In this document: piece by piece, positions 8,498 through 16,023 of the stretch
Layout of the letters: each line of letters begins with the position of its first letter
Position numbering within the stretch: the stretch's first letter is position 1
Assembly: GCA_043767025.1 (NCBI GenBank)
Contig: JAYUHK010000070.1
Span: forward strand, 1 to 24,995
DNA: 24,995 nucleotides
From: JAYUHK01 sp043767025
GTDB taxonomy: Bacteria > Bacteroidota > Bacteroidia > Chitinophagales > Saprospiraceae
Reading direction: 5' to 3'
Made by a program: the position numbers and the translations under genes
The notes under the pieces: model-generated
Seen by the model: only the letters and a program-made list of their open reading frames with translations
Database searches by the model: none
What the model was told of the DNA's origin: nothing

Positions 8498-11317
8498 ATG
8501 AAACAAGTATTATTATTTTTCGGAATCATGTTTTGTGCTTCCGTGTCCGTTTTTTCCCAAAGCGTTATTTCGGGAATCATAACTACGGCGACCAAAAAAG
8601 AGCCGATTATCGGAGCTACGGTCGTGGTAAAAGGCACCTCTACAGGAACTATTACGGACTTTGAGGGCAAATATTCCCTAAAAATCCCAGCAGGCACCAC
8701 CAAATTAGTAGTCAGCTACATTGGCTTTGCTTCCAAAGAAATTGAAGTCGGTAGTGGTTCTTCCTACAATGCAGAACTTTCCGAAGGATTGGAATTGGAA
8801 AACATTGTGGTCATCGGTTCCCGAAATTCAACACGCACCAAGTTGGAGAGTGCTGTGCCAGTAGATGTAATCCCTGTTTCGCAGGTCATCAACGAAGTTG
8901 GGCAAGTTGATATCAACCAAATACTTACTTATATTGCTCCCTCGTTTCAGTCTTCGCGCCAGACGATTTCGGACGGAACTGACCACGTGGATCCAGCCCA
9001 ACTGCGCGGACTCGGACCTGACCAAGTGTTGGTGTTGGTCAATGGAAAACGTCGCCACCAGTCGGCATTGGTCAATGTGAACGGTACCGTCAATCGTGGT
9101 ACCGTAGGTACGGACATGAACGCAATCCCCGCTACTGCGGTCGAAAGAATTGAGATTCTTCGCGACGGTGCAGCCGCTCAATATGGCTCTGACGCGATTG
9201 CGGGAGTGATAAATATTGTGTTGAAACAAAAAACAGGAGTGCTTACGGGGAATGTTTCTTACGGGCAGCACCAAACCAGCTACGACAAAAACTATGCTTG
9301 GAATATCCTCAATCCAAGCAAGCAACTTCCTACCAGTGTGTCCGCTTCCGATGGAAAAACTATTCAGGCAGGCTTGAACTACGGGTTCAAATTGGGAAGT
9401 AAAGGCTTTTTGAATCTTTCGGGAGAGTATGTCCAACGTGGAGCTACCAATCGTACAGGACTTTACACAGGGCAAGTATATCCAAGTGTGAATGGCGCAG
9501 ACAGAAGCGACAGCATTATTGCTGCCAAAGGTCAGACGCGTGACCTTTTCGATATGCGCATCGGAAACTCTGAAGTGAAAGGTGGCGGTATCGTTTTTAA
9601 CGGCAATTATGCTTTAGACGGTGGCTGGGAGCTGTACGCATTTGGAGGCTACAACAATAAAAAAGGAAATGCAGCGGGTTTCTATCGCTATCCAAACGGA
9701 GTGCCAGCCGCCGCTCGAGCCAATGTATTTACTAAATACGCCAACGGTTTTTTGCCAAATATCAACTCTAATGTGACGGATATTTCGGCAGCTGTAGGAG
9801 TGAGAGGAAAACTTCAAGATTGGAATGTAGAATTAAGTAATATTTTTGGACAAAATAATTTTGATTTTACAGTCACCAATTCCGTCAATTATACCCAAGC
9901 GTTGAGCAACGCAAGTTTTCAGCAGGATTTCAACTGCGGCGGTCTGAAATTCAGTCAAAACACTACAAATTTAGATATTTCGAGAAAATTTGACGTACTC
10001 AATGGTCTGAATGTTGCTTTTGGAGCAGAAAGTCGTTTTGATAACTTCGGAATCACGGCTGGCGAAGAAAGTTCTTACAAAAACTATAATGTGCCTTCGG
10101 GTGCAGCGGCTGGGGCGCAAGTTTTCGCGGGCTTCGACCCAAAATATGCAGGAAATCACAACCGCAATGTGATAGCGGGCTATTTAGATTTGGAGCAAGA
10201 TATTACCAAAGATTTGATGTTAGGCGCGGCAGTGAGAGTAGAAAATTATTCTGATTTTGGGGCAGCTTTCGGCTACAAAGCCGTCGGACGCTACAAAATA
10301 GCTGATATGTTTTCTTTGCGTGGGTCGGTAGGTACGGGCTTCCGCGCGCCTTCCATGCAGCAACAATTTTATGCCAAAACAAGCACTAAATTCGTGACTG
10401 TTGGCACAGAATTACAGCCTATCGAAAGTGGTACGTTGCCCAATCCAAGCGCGGCAGCTACTTTGCTCGGTATTCCTGCATTGAAGGCAGAAAAATCTCA
10501 AAATGTTGGATTAGGCATTACGGCTCGCCCTTTGGAAGGATTAGAAGTGACATTAGATGTTTATCAAATAAATATCAATGACAGAATTGTATTGACCAAC
10601 GAGTTTCCGAAGGATAAATTAGTTGATGCGACGCTCCAAGCAGAGCTGACAAAAATCAATGCTAACTCCGTGAATTTCTTTACCAATGCCATCGACACGC
10701 GTGCGCGTGGCTTGGAGGCGGTCATAGCTTATGGAAAAACTTTTGGCGACCACGACGTAAAACTAATTTTGGCAGGAACGTACATAAAAAACGAAGTTAT
10801 TAAGGGTGCGGACGGTAAAACAGCAGCTATCAAAGCCTCACAAATCTTGATAAATAACGGACAGTTGGGAAATTATTTTAACCGAGAAGACCAAAGCCGT
10901 ATTGAAGTAGCTGCGCCAACGAATAAATTGAGCGCAACGCTGAACTACAAATACAAGAAATTGGGCGTGATGGTTCGTGCCGTCAATTTTGGGCAGGTAG
11001 CTTATTTAGACCCTACCATCAATCCAGACTCTACGGCAAAGTTTCCTATAAATACGTTTTTGACTACTCCTGGCACAAGAGCAACTTTGGACCAGACATT
11101 TTCAGCCAAAACATTATTTGACGCTACCATCAGCTACCAAGTAACCAAAGGAATTACTATCGCAGTGGGTGGAAATAATATTTTTGACATCTACCAAGAC
11201 AAGCATTTGCACTCTACCAATGCAGGTTCAGGTCGCTTTGTGTATAGCCGCCGTGTCCAACAATTTGGTTTCAACGGAGCGTACTATTTTGCACGATTGA
11301 ATTTTAATCTGAAGTAG
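8498..11317 (+). CDS. TonB-dependent outer-membrane receptor
   Basis: This 939-residue protein has a signal peptide (cleavage near VFS-Q, residue 20) and a carboxypeptidase-regulatory-like domain (about 22-97: SGIITTATKKEPIIGATVVV and later DFEGKYSLKIP). A TonB-box-like stretch (ENIVVIGSR, 101-109) precedes a plug domain (about 114-243, with LRGLGPDQVLVLVNGKRRHQ and YGSDAIAGVINIVL). The rest is a 22-strand-type barrel ending in YFARLNFNLK. Such receptors take up siderophores, vitamins, metals or oligosaccharides with energy from TonB-ExbBD. No SusD-like lipoprotein or catabolic gene adjoins it, so it is not part of an obvious polysaccharide-utilisation locus. The plug resembles siderophore-type receptors more than SusC, but the substrate cannot be read here. 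It is probably a single-gene unit ending at the hairpin at 11391-11435. Confidence 0.9.
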   Translation: MKQVLLFFGIMFCASVSVFSQSVISGIITTATKKEPIIGATVVVKGTSTGTITDFEGKYSLKIPAGTTKLVVSYIGFASKEIEVGSGSSYNAELSEGLELENIVVIGSRNSTRTKLESAVPVDVIPVSQVINEVGQVDINQILTYIAPSFQSSRQTISDGTDHVDPAQLRGLGPDQVLVLVNGKRRHQSALVNVNGTVNRGTVGTDMNAIPATAVERIEILRDGAAAQYGSDAIAGVINIVLKQKTGVLTGNVSYGQHQTSYDKNYAWNILNPSKQLPTSVSASDGKTIQAGLNYGFKLGSKGFLNLSGEYVQRGATNRTGLYTGQVYPSVNGADRSDSIIAAKGQTRDLFDMRIGNSEVKGGGIVFNGNYALDGGWELYAFGGYNNKKGNAAGFYRYPNGVPAAARANVFTKYANGFLPNINSNVTDISAAVGVRGKLQDWNVELSNIFGQNNFDFTVTNSVNYTQALSNASFQQDFNCGGLKFSQNTTNLDISRKFDVLNGLNVAFGAESRFDNFGITAGEESSYKNYNVPSGAAAGAQVFAGFDPKYAGNHNRNVIAGYLDLEQDITKDLMLGAAVRVENYSDFGAAFGYKAVGRYKIADMFSLRGSVGTGFRAPSMQQQFYAKTSTKFVTVGTELQPIESGTLPNPSAAATLLGIPALKAEKSQNVGLGITARPLEGLEVTLDVYQININDRIVLTNEFPKDKLVDATLQAELTKINANSVNFFTNAIDTRARGLEAVIAYGKTFGDHDVKLILAGTYIKNEVIKGADGKTAAIKASQILINNGQLGNYFNREDQSRIEVAAPTNKLSATLNYKYKKLGVMVRAVNFGQVAYLDPTINPDSTAKFPINTFLTTPGTRATLDQTFSAKTLFDATISYQVTKGITIAVGGNNIFDIYQDKHLHSTNAGSGRFVYSRRVQQFGFNGAYYFARLNFNLK

Positions 11318-11390
11318 ATTTTACTAAATTTTTAGGGAGAGGAATGAGGAAAAAATGAGTAATTTATTTTAGATACATTCCAGAGTTATC

Positions 11391-11435
11391 TTCGGGACTA
11401 TTTACTTTGAAGAAGTGGATAGTCCCGAAATTTTT
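11391..11435 (+). terminator. Terminator of the TonB receptor gene, inside the 3' end of rfaE2
   Basis: An 11-bp perfect stem (11391-11401 TTCGGGACTAT with 11419-11429) has a 17-base loop and is followed on the plus strand by AATTTTTT. The right arm and the loop lie within the last codons of the convergent rfaE2 gene (stop at 11402-11404). No T-run follows on the minus strand, so it should act only on the receptor transcript. Confidence 0.75.
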
Positions 11436-11902
11436 TGCTCAATCGCCGTCGTAGAATATCCTTCGGCGAAAGCGAGCGACTGCACGCTGCCTCCGCCAGA
11501 CAGCACAATATCTGCTCCCACGATTTGGTGAGGCTCGTAGTCGCCACCTTTCACGAGTACGTCGGGGCGCAGCCATTCTATCAGCTCCAACGGCGTATCT
11601 TGCTCAAAAACTACCACAACGTCCACAAAACTCAACGCTGCGAGTGCCGTCAGCCGAGTTTTGAGGTCATGGATAGGACGATGCGAGCCTTTCAGTCGCT
11701 GCACCGACGCATCGGAATTGACTCCAACTACCAGCAAGTCGCCCAAGGCTTTCGCTTCGCAAAGGTATCGAAAATGCCCGTAGTGTAAAATATCGAAGCA
11801 GCCATTCGTGAAAACAACTTCATAACCTATTGATTTGCAATAAGATACATTTTTTTGAGCGGTTGCCCAATCCTGAATTTTTGCTTCGATATTTTTCATC
11901 AT
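11402..11902 (-). CDS. rfaE2: D-glycero-beta-D-manno-heptose 1-phosphate adenylyltransferase
   Basis: This 166-residue enzyme transfers AMP from ATP to heptose 1-phosphate, making ADP-heptose for the LPS inner core. It is the stand-alone form of the C-terminal half of HldE. Visible family motifs are FTNGCFDILHYGH with the nucleotidyltransferase HxGH at 40-43, GVNSDASVQRLKGSHRPI (60-77), DTPLELIEWLRPDVLVKGGD (102-121) and the C-terminal STTAI (150-154). The length is standard. The start is at one of two consecutive Met codons. It is the last gene of a probable aspS - barrel protein - rfaE2 operon, with gaps of 36 and 19 bases. The kinase partner (HldE-N/HldA) is not in this window. Confidence 0.93.
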   Translation of the reverse strand: MMKNIEAKIQDWATAQKNVSYCKSIGYEVVFTNGCFDILHYGHFRYLCEAKALGDLLVVGVNSDASVQRLKGSHRPIHDLKTRLTALAALSFVDVVVVFEQDTPLELIEWLRPDVLVKGGDYEPHQIVGADIVLSGGGSVQSLAFAEGYSTTAIEQKISGLSTSSK

Positions 11903-11921
11903 AATTATTTTAGACGCATTT

Positions 11922-12476
11922 CTAATCGGCTCTCAAATTGAAAAACGTGCGATAGCCGAGGTCAATGGAAAGTTTTTTGGTCGTGATGTTATAAATCGGG
12001 TCCAAAAAAAACTCACTGTTGCGAGAAATATCACGGATTCGGAAATATGCCAACTCTACGCCCAACAAAATCTGTAATTGCTTGTCCGTAAAGTGATATT
12101 GCGCGCCCACTTTCGGTAGCAACGAATACGCATTTTGATTGTGCATAGCGCATTGGTCGCCGTTGGTTCGGAAAAGCCCCGCACCGAGTTCTACCCGCAC
12201 GAATGGTCCCCAACTTACTTTATTGAAGTCAATGTTGCTGTCGTCTTTGACCAATACGGTCGCCGTAGTGCCGCCACTCACGCGCCCCATCAGGTTGTGC
12301 GTTCCGACATTGAACGCTCCCGCAACGCCCATTCCGACATCGTTTTTTATTTTTTGCAAATCGCCAACATGAAGATAAATAGACGGTATATCGGCGAAAA
12401 GCCGAGCATCTTGGGCAGCCACTTGAGCCGTAACTTGAGCCACCAAAAGGCAAATAATAGTAAATCTTGCTAACAT
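11922..12476 (-). CDS. Small secreted protein, probably an outer-membrane beta-barrel
   Basis: This 184-residue protein has a signal peptide (about 1-22, ending AQVAAQ). A body of alternating hydrophobic and polar strands follows (VGMGVAGAFNVG, WGPFVRVELGAGLFR, LLPKVGAQYHF, LQILLGVELAYFRI). It ends in LSIDLGYRTFFNLRAD, a pattern seen in small 8-strand outer-membrane barrels. I see no catalytic motif and do not recognise a named family. It sits between aspS and rfaE2 with short gaps on both sides, so it is probably translated from the same mRNA. The link with LPS heptose synthesis is suggestive of an envelope role but is not evidence of one. Confidence 0.65.
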   Translation of the reverse strand: MLARFTIICLLVAQVTAQVAAQDARLFADIPSIYLHVGDLQKIKNDVGMGVAGAFNVGTHNLMGRVSGGTTATVLVKDDSNIDFNKVSWGPFVRVELGAGLFRTNGDQCAMHNQNAYSLLPKVGAQYHFTDKQLQILLGVELAYFRIRDISRNSEFFLDPIYNITTKKLSIDLGYRTFFNLRAD

Positions 12477-12512
12477 AATTTGTATAATTTTGAAGGTGAA
12501 AAAACGATTTTT

Positions 12513-14270
12513 TTACGGACGCAACTGGATACTTAACTCTTTGAGCTGCGTTTCGTCAATCTGCGAAGGCGCGTCAATCATCGTGTCGCGACCTTGATTA
12601 TTTTTGGGAAAAGCGATGAAATCACGAATGCTGTTGTAGCCCGACATGACGGCGCAGAGGCGGTCGAAGCCGAATGCGATGCCACCGTGCGGCGGCGCGC
12701 CGAACTCAAAAGCGCCCAACAAAAACCCAAATTGGGACTCCGCTTGCTCGGTCGTAAAGCCCAGCAAATCAAAGTTTTTGGACTGCAAATCGCGGTCGTG
12801 GATACGGATAGAGCCGCCTCCAATTTCTACACCATTCAGCACCAAATCGTAGGCATCGGCGCGGAGGTTTTTCATCGTTTCGTGGTCGCCGTTGAGCATA
12901 TCTTTTATTTGTTCTTTTTTGGGCGACGTAAACGGATGGTGCATCGCAAAAAATCGCTGCGCATCTTCGTCCCATTCGAGAAGTGGAAAATCCAACACCC
13001 AAAGCGGTCGGAAGTCGTCGGCGCGGCGCAAGCCCAATCGGCTGCCGATTTCGAGCCGCAATTCGCCGAGTTGCTTGCGGACTTTTTCGGTTTCGCCGCT
13101 CATAAGGAGCAACATATCGCCATTTTTCGCACCCATTTTTTGCTGCAAACCACGCAGCTCGTCGTCGCTAAAAAATTTTCCAACCGAAGACGCAATCGTT
13201 CCGTCTTCATTGAATTTGACGCACACCAAACCTTTCGCGCCTATTTGCGGACGTTTGACCCATTCCGTGAGTTCGTCGATTTGCTTTCGCGAATAGTTGG
13301 CGCAGCCGTCTGCACAAATACCGATTATGAGTTCGGCGGTATCAAAAATCGGAAAATTTTTGCCTTTGGCAAACTCATTGAGTTCCACAAATTTCATCTC
13401 GAATCTAATATCGGGCTTGTCCGAGCCATAAAGTTCTAACGCTTCGTCGTAGCGCATACGCGGAAAATCATGCAAATCAACGCCCAAACTCGACTTAAAA
13501 AGATGTTTCGTAAGTCCTTCAAAAGTATTTAAAATATCTTCTTGATGGACAAAAGACATTTCGCAGTCTATTTGTGTAAATTCGGGCTGGCGGTCGGCGC
13601 GCAAGTCTTCGTCCCGAAAGCACTTTACTATCTGGAAATATTTATCGAATCCCGACACCATGAGCAACTGCTTAAAAGTCTGCGGGGACTGCGGGAGTGC
13701 ATAAAATTGTCCGCCATTCATGCGGCTCGGCACCACGAAGTCGCGCGCGCCTTCGGGCGTACTTTTGATTAAGTTCGGAGTTTCTACCTCGATGAACCCC
13801 GAGTCGCTCAAATATTTTCGCGTTTCAATCGCCAATCGGCTTCTAAAAAACAAATTTTTCTGGACGGGATTGCGGCGCAAGTCAAGGTATCGGTAGCGCA
13901 TACGGAGGTCGTCGCCGCCGTCCGTGTCGTCTTCTATCGTGAAAGGCGGCGTTTTAGAAACGTTCAGGACGTTGAGTTCGGTGACTTGTATTTCGATGTC
14001 ACCCGTCGGGCGATTGGAGTTTTTGCTGCTGCGCTCTCGGACGGTACCGGTGGCTTGGACTACAAATTCGCGTCCCAACTTGCGCGCTGCCGAGCAAAGT
14101 TCGGCGTTTTCGTCCATATTGAAGACCAGCTGCGTGATGCCGTAGCGGTCGCGCAAGTCCACGAAAGTCAAGCCGCCCAAGTCGCGGCTAATTTGTACCC
14201 AACCGCTCAAGGTCACGGTTTGTCCAATATGTTCGGCTCTTAATTCGCCGCAGTGCTGTGTGCGATACAT
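12513..14270 (-). CDS. aspS: Aspartyl-tRNA synthetase
   Basis: This 585-residue class II synthetase charges tRNA-Asp. It has an N-terminal anticodon-binding OB fold (about 1-105, GWVQISRDLGGLTFVDLRDR), motif 1 around 158-165 (GFIEVETP), motif 2 at 218-233 (FRDEDLRADRQPEFTQ) and the bacterial insertion domain (about 288-420). Motif 3 is at 529-538 (GGIAFGFDRL). The length is normal for the bacterial type. Leu31, in RDLGG, occupies the position where non-discriminating AspRS often has His, which favours a tRNA-Asp-specific enzyme; this is an inference from one residue. It is the first gene of a probable operon with the small barrel gene and rfaE2. Its promoter should lie in the 268 bases shared with the divergent FKBP gene, but I see no clean match on the minus strand. 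Confidence 0.97.
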   Translation of the reverse strand: MYRTQHCGELRAEHIGQTVTLSGWVQISRDLGGLTFVDLRDRYGITQLVFNMDENAELCSAARKLGREFVVQATGTVRERSSKNSNRPTGDIEIQVTELNVLNVSKTPPFTIEDDTDGGDDLRMRYRYLDLRRNPVQKNLFFRSRLAIETRKYLSDSGFIEVETPNLIKSTPEGARDFVVPSRMNGGQFYALPQSPQTFKQLLMVSGFDKYFQIVKCFRDEDLRADRQPEFTQIDCEMSFVHQEDILNTFEGLTKHLFKSSLGVDLHDFPRMRYDEALELYGSDKPDIRFEMKFVELNEFAKGKNFPIFDTAELIIGICADGCANYSRKQIDELTEWVKRPQIGAKGLVCVKFNEDGTIASSVGKFFSDDELRGLQQKMGAKNGDMLLLMSGETEKVRKQLGELRLEIGSRLGLRRADDFRPLWVLDFPLLEWDEDAQRFFAMHHPFTSPKKEQIKDMLNGDHETMKNLRADAYDLVLNGVEIGGGSIRIHDRDLQSKNFDLLGFTTEQAESQFGFLLGAFEFGAPPHGGIAFGFDRLCAVMSGYNSIRDFIAFPKNNQGRDTMIDAPSQIDETQLKELSIQLRP

Positions 14271-14465
14271 TTTTTTGTATATATTTTGAAATAAAAAATT
14301 TGACTAAAAAAAATTAGTTGGGTTCGCAAAAAATGACAAAAAAACCGTGCCATATCTGCGTGCAGTTTGACAGCTGCCAGTCATCAATCCCCAAAAGTCG
14401 TAAAAAATATGCAAACACAAACCTAAATTTAGATTTTCTTTTTCCATTGGAGTGAAGAAAAATTT

Positions 14466-14491
14466 TTTGGGCAATAATTTTTTTACCTTTG
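14466..14491 (+). promoter_or_regulatory. Possible promoter for the double-FKBP gene
   Basis: TACCTTTG at 14484-14491 matches the Bacteroidota -7 consensus TAnnTTTG exactly. A TTTG at 14466-14469 lies upstream, but the 14-base spacer is shorter than the usual 17-23. A start near 14498 would leave a leader of about 40 bases before the ATG at 14539. This supports that start over a GTG at 14452, which would overlap the promoter. Confidence 0.45.
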
Positions 14492-14538
14492 CCGACACAC
14501 CCAGTAATTATTTTTCAAACACATTGCGTACTATTTTT

Positions 14539-15486
14539 ATGAAAAGTGCAGTCAAAAAATGTTTATTTTTCTTGTTTTTGCCCGCCATAGTTGGGGCGCA
14601 AAAGACAGACTCTACGAGTTTGGAGTTTTTTTTGACCTCAAAAAATAAGACTGCCCAACCTGCGGCGAATGGAGTTTATCTGGCTTTGACGAAAGAAGGA
14701 AAAGGCGCGACGGCGAAAAAAGGAGATTTTGTAAAACTCAACTATGTTGGCAGGTTGCTGGACGGCACGGAGTTTGACCGCTCTCCAAAAGATGCGCCGT
14801 TTGTCTTTCAGGTTGGCTATCGGCAAGTGATAGAGGGCTTGGACGATGCGATAAAATCGCTGAAAGTAGGCAGTGCAGGGACTGTTTTTATTCCTTCCAA
14901 AGCCGCTTACGGCGCGTCGGGAGTCGGCAATACGATTCCGCCCAACGCGAATTTGGCGTTTGAGGTAGAAGTTTTGGGCTTGCTCAACGCTGCGGAGTAC
15001 GATAACTATATGGTAGAAGTAGAAAAAAAAGAAAAGCGGATTTTTATCGAAAAAGCCAAAGAACAGTTTAAAAAAGACAAGAAAATAATCCAAAATTTTG
15101 CCAATAGCCACAAACTAAAAACAAAACGCTTGGATTCTGGTTTGAGCTATGTGGTGACGAAAGAAGGAAAGGGCGAAAATGCTCGAGCTGGCGACGAGCT
15201 GGAAGTCCACTACGAAGGTTTTTTGGCAGACGACCAACTTTTTGATAGTTCGCTCAAAAAAAATACGCCCTATCGCTTCGAGTTGGGAAAAGGAAAGGTC
15301 ATCGAAGGCTGGGAAGAAGGCTTGCGATTTTTTAACAAAGGCAGCGAAGGTTGGCTGCTGGTGCCGTCCAAAATGGCGTATGGTCCGCGCGCAATAGCCG
15401 AGAAAGGAATCGCTATCGCTGCTGACGCGGTGCTGTGTTTTAAGGTAAAAATATTAGAGATAAATAAAAATAATTCAAAAAACTGA
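14539..15486 (+). CDS. Secreted peptidyl-prolyl isomerase with two FKBP domains
   Basis: This 315-residue protein has a signal peptide (1-20, ending VGA-Q) and two FKBP domains joined by a charged, probably coiled-coil linker (about 150-190). Domain 1 (about 55-149) keeps the pocket residues Tyr69, Phe79, Asp80, Val97, Ile98, Tyr124 and Phe141, with Leu101 where FKBP12 has Trp. Domain 2 (about 196-307) keeps Tyr225, Phe235, Asp236, Phe247, Val254, Ile255, Trp258, Tyr281 and Phe301. It lacks the IPP segment of the loop that domain 1 has (GNTIPPNANLAF). It probably assists folding of exported proteins in the periplasm. I chose the ATG at 14539 because it gives a clean signal peptide; a GTG start at 14452 would place 29 unlikely residues before it. 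It is divergent from aspS and stands alone. Confidence 0.88.
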   Translation: MKSAVKKCLFFLFLPAIVGAQKTDSTSLEFFLTSKNKTAQPAANGVYLALTKEGKGATAKKGDFVKLNYVGRLLDGTEFDRSPKDAPFVFQVGYRQVIEGLDDAIKSLKVGSAGTVFIPSKAAYGASGVGNTIPPNANLAFEVEVLGLLNAAEYDNYMVEVEKKEKRIFIEKAKEQFKKDKKIIQNFANSHKLKTKRLDSGLSYVVTKEGKGENARAGDELEVHYEGFLADDQLFDSSLKKNTPYRFELGKGKVIEGWEEGLRFFNKGSEGWLLVPSKMAYGPRAIAEKGIAIAADAVLCFKVKILEINKNNSKN

Positions 15487-15576
15487 AAATAAAACATTTT
15501 TATTCCTAATTTTCGTGACTAAATTTTACAACACATATTTTTTATTTACTTATATAAATTCTTGTTCTTACCTTAA

Positions 15577-15612
15577 TTTTTTCATATATCTAATATCAAA
15601 TATATGAAAAAA
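15577..15612. repeat. 13-bp perfect inverted repeat
   Basis: TTTTTTCATATAT (15577-15589) pairs with 15600-15612 around a 10-base loop. The T-run is on the left arm and the A-run on the right, the opposite of a normal terminator on the plus strand, and all but one pair of the stem is A-T. It is either a protein-binding site or a chance AT-rich dyad. Confidence 0.7.
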
Positions 15613-15885
15613 CGTGACAAGTTTTTTTCTACCGTTTAAGTGGTATTTTTAGGTATCCGAAATATTTGGCAATGATTTTGTATTATAAAAATAATACATA
15701 CTTGTCGTCGTTTTTCACGAGAAATTCGGGCTACATTTTTTATACCCACAAACCTTGTCATAAATTACCACCTTCTGCTTCGACGTGCTTCGTGTATAAA
15801 GTGTCGTCAGCAAATTTTCAATAACAACCTTAACGCAGGTTACTTTTAGTTTTGCTTTTTCAGCATTCTTACAATTAGTTTTTTG

Positions 15886-15899
15886 ATGTCACGTGACAT
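15886..15899. promoter_or_regulatory. 14-bp palindrome, possible operator
   Basis: ATGTCACGTGACAT is a perfect 14-bp palindrome (half-site TGTCA, core CACGTG), 125 bases before the start of the large surface-protein gene. Its form suits a dimeric regulator. It is not the canonical Crp/Fnr site (TGTGA-N6-TCACA). No regulator gene lies nearby to pair with it. Confidence 0.45.
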
Positions 15900-16023
15900 T
15901 AAAAAATTGAGTCGTTGTGTGCTTTTTTAAAATAAAATGATTTTTTACATACCCTGAATAGTTTTAAGACGCTTTCTTAAAATTGTGTCAAGTAAATTTT
16001 TTCTTTTTCTAAAACTTTACGTT

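Larger units (their letters stand above)
15487..16023. other. 537-base AT-rich non-coding region with three dyad symmetries
   Basis: No convincing gene is present. It contains a 13-bp perfect inverted repeat (15577-15589 with 15600-15612), an 8-bp one with a 4-base loop (15679-15686 with 15691-15698), and a 14-bp palindrome with a CACGTG core (15886-15899). A weak promoter-like pair (TTTG 15851-15854, 21 bases, TAGTTTTT 15876-15883) would start transcription close to the 14-bp palindrome. The region probably holds the 3' end of the FKBP transcript and the promoter of the large surface protein. Confidence 0.6.

Noticed and set aside
12594..13439. 281-codon open frame on the plus strand inside aspS
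   Set aside because: aspS on the other strand has all its motifs over this range; the frame is an antisense shadow with no family features.
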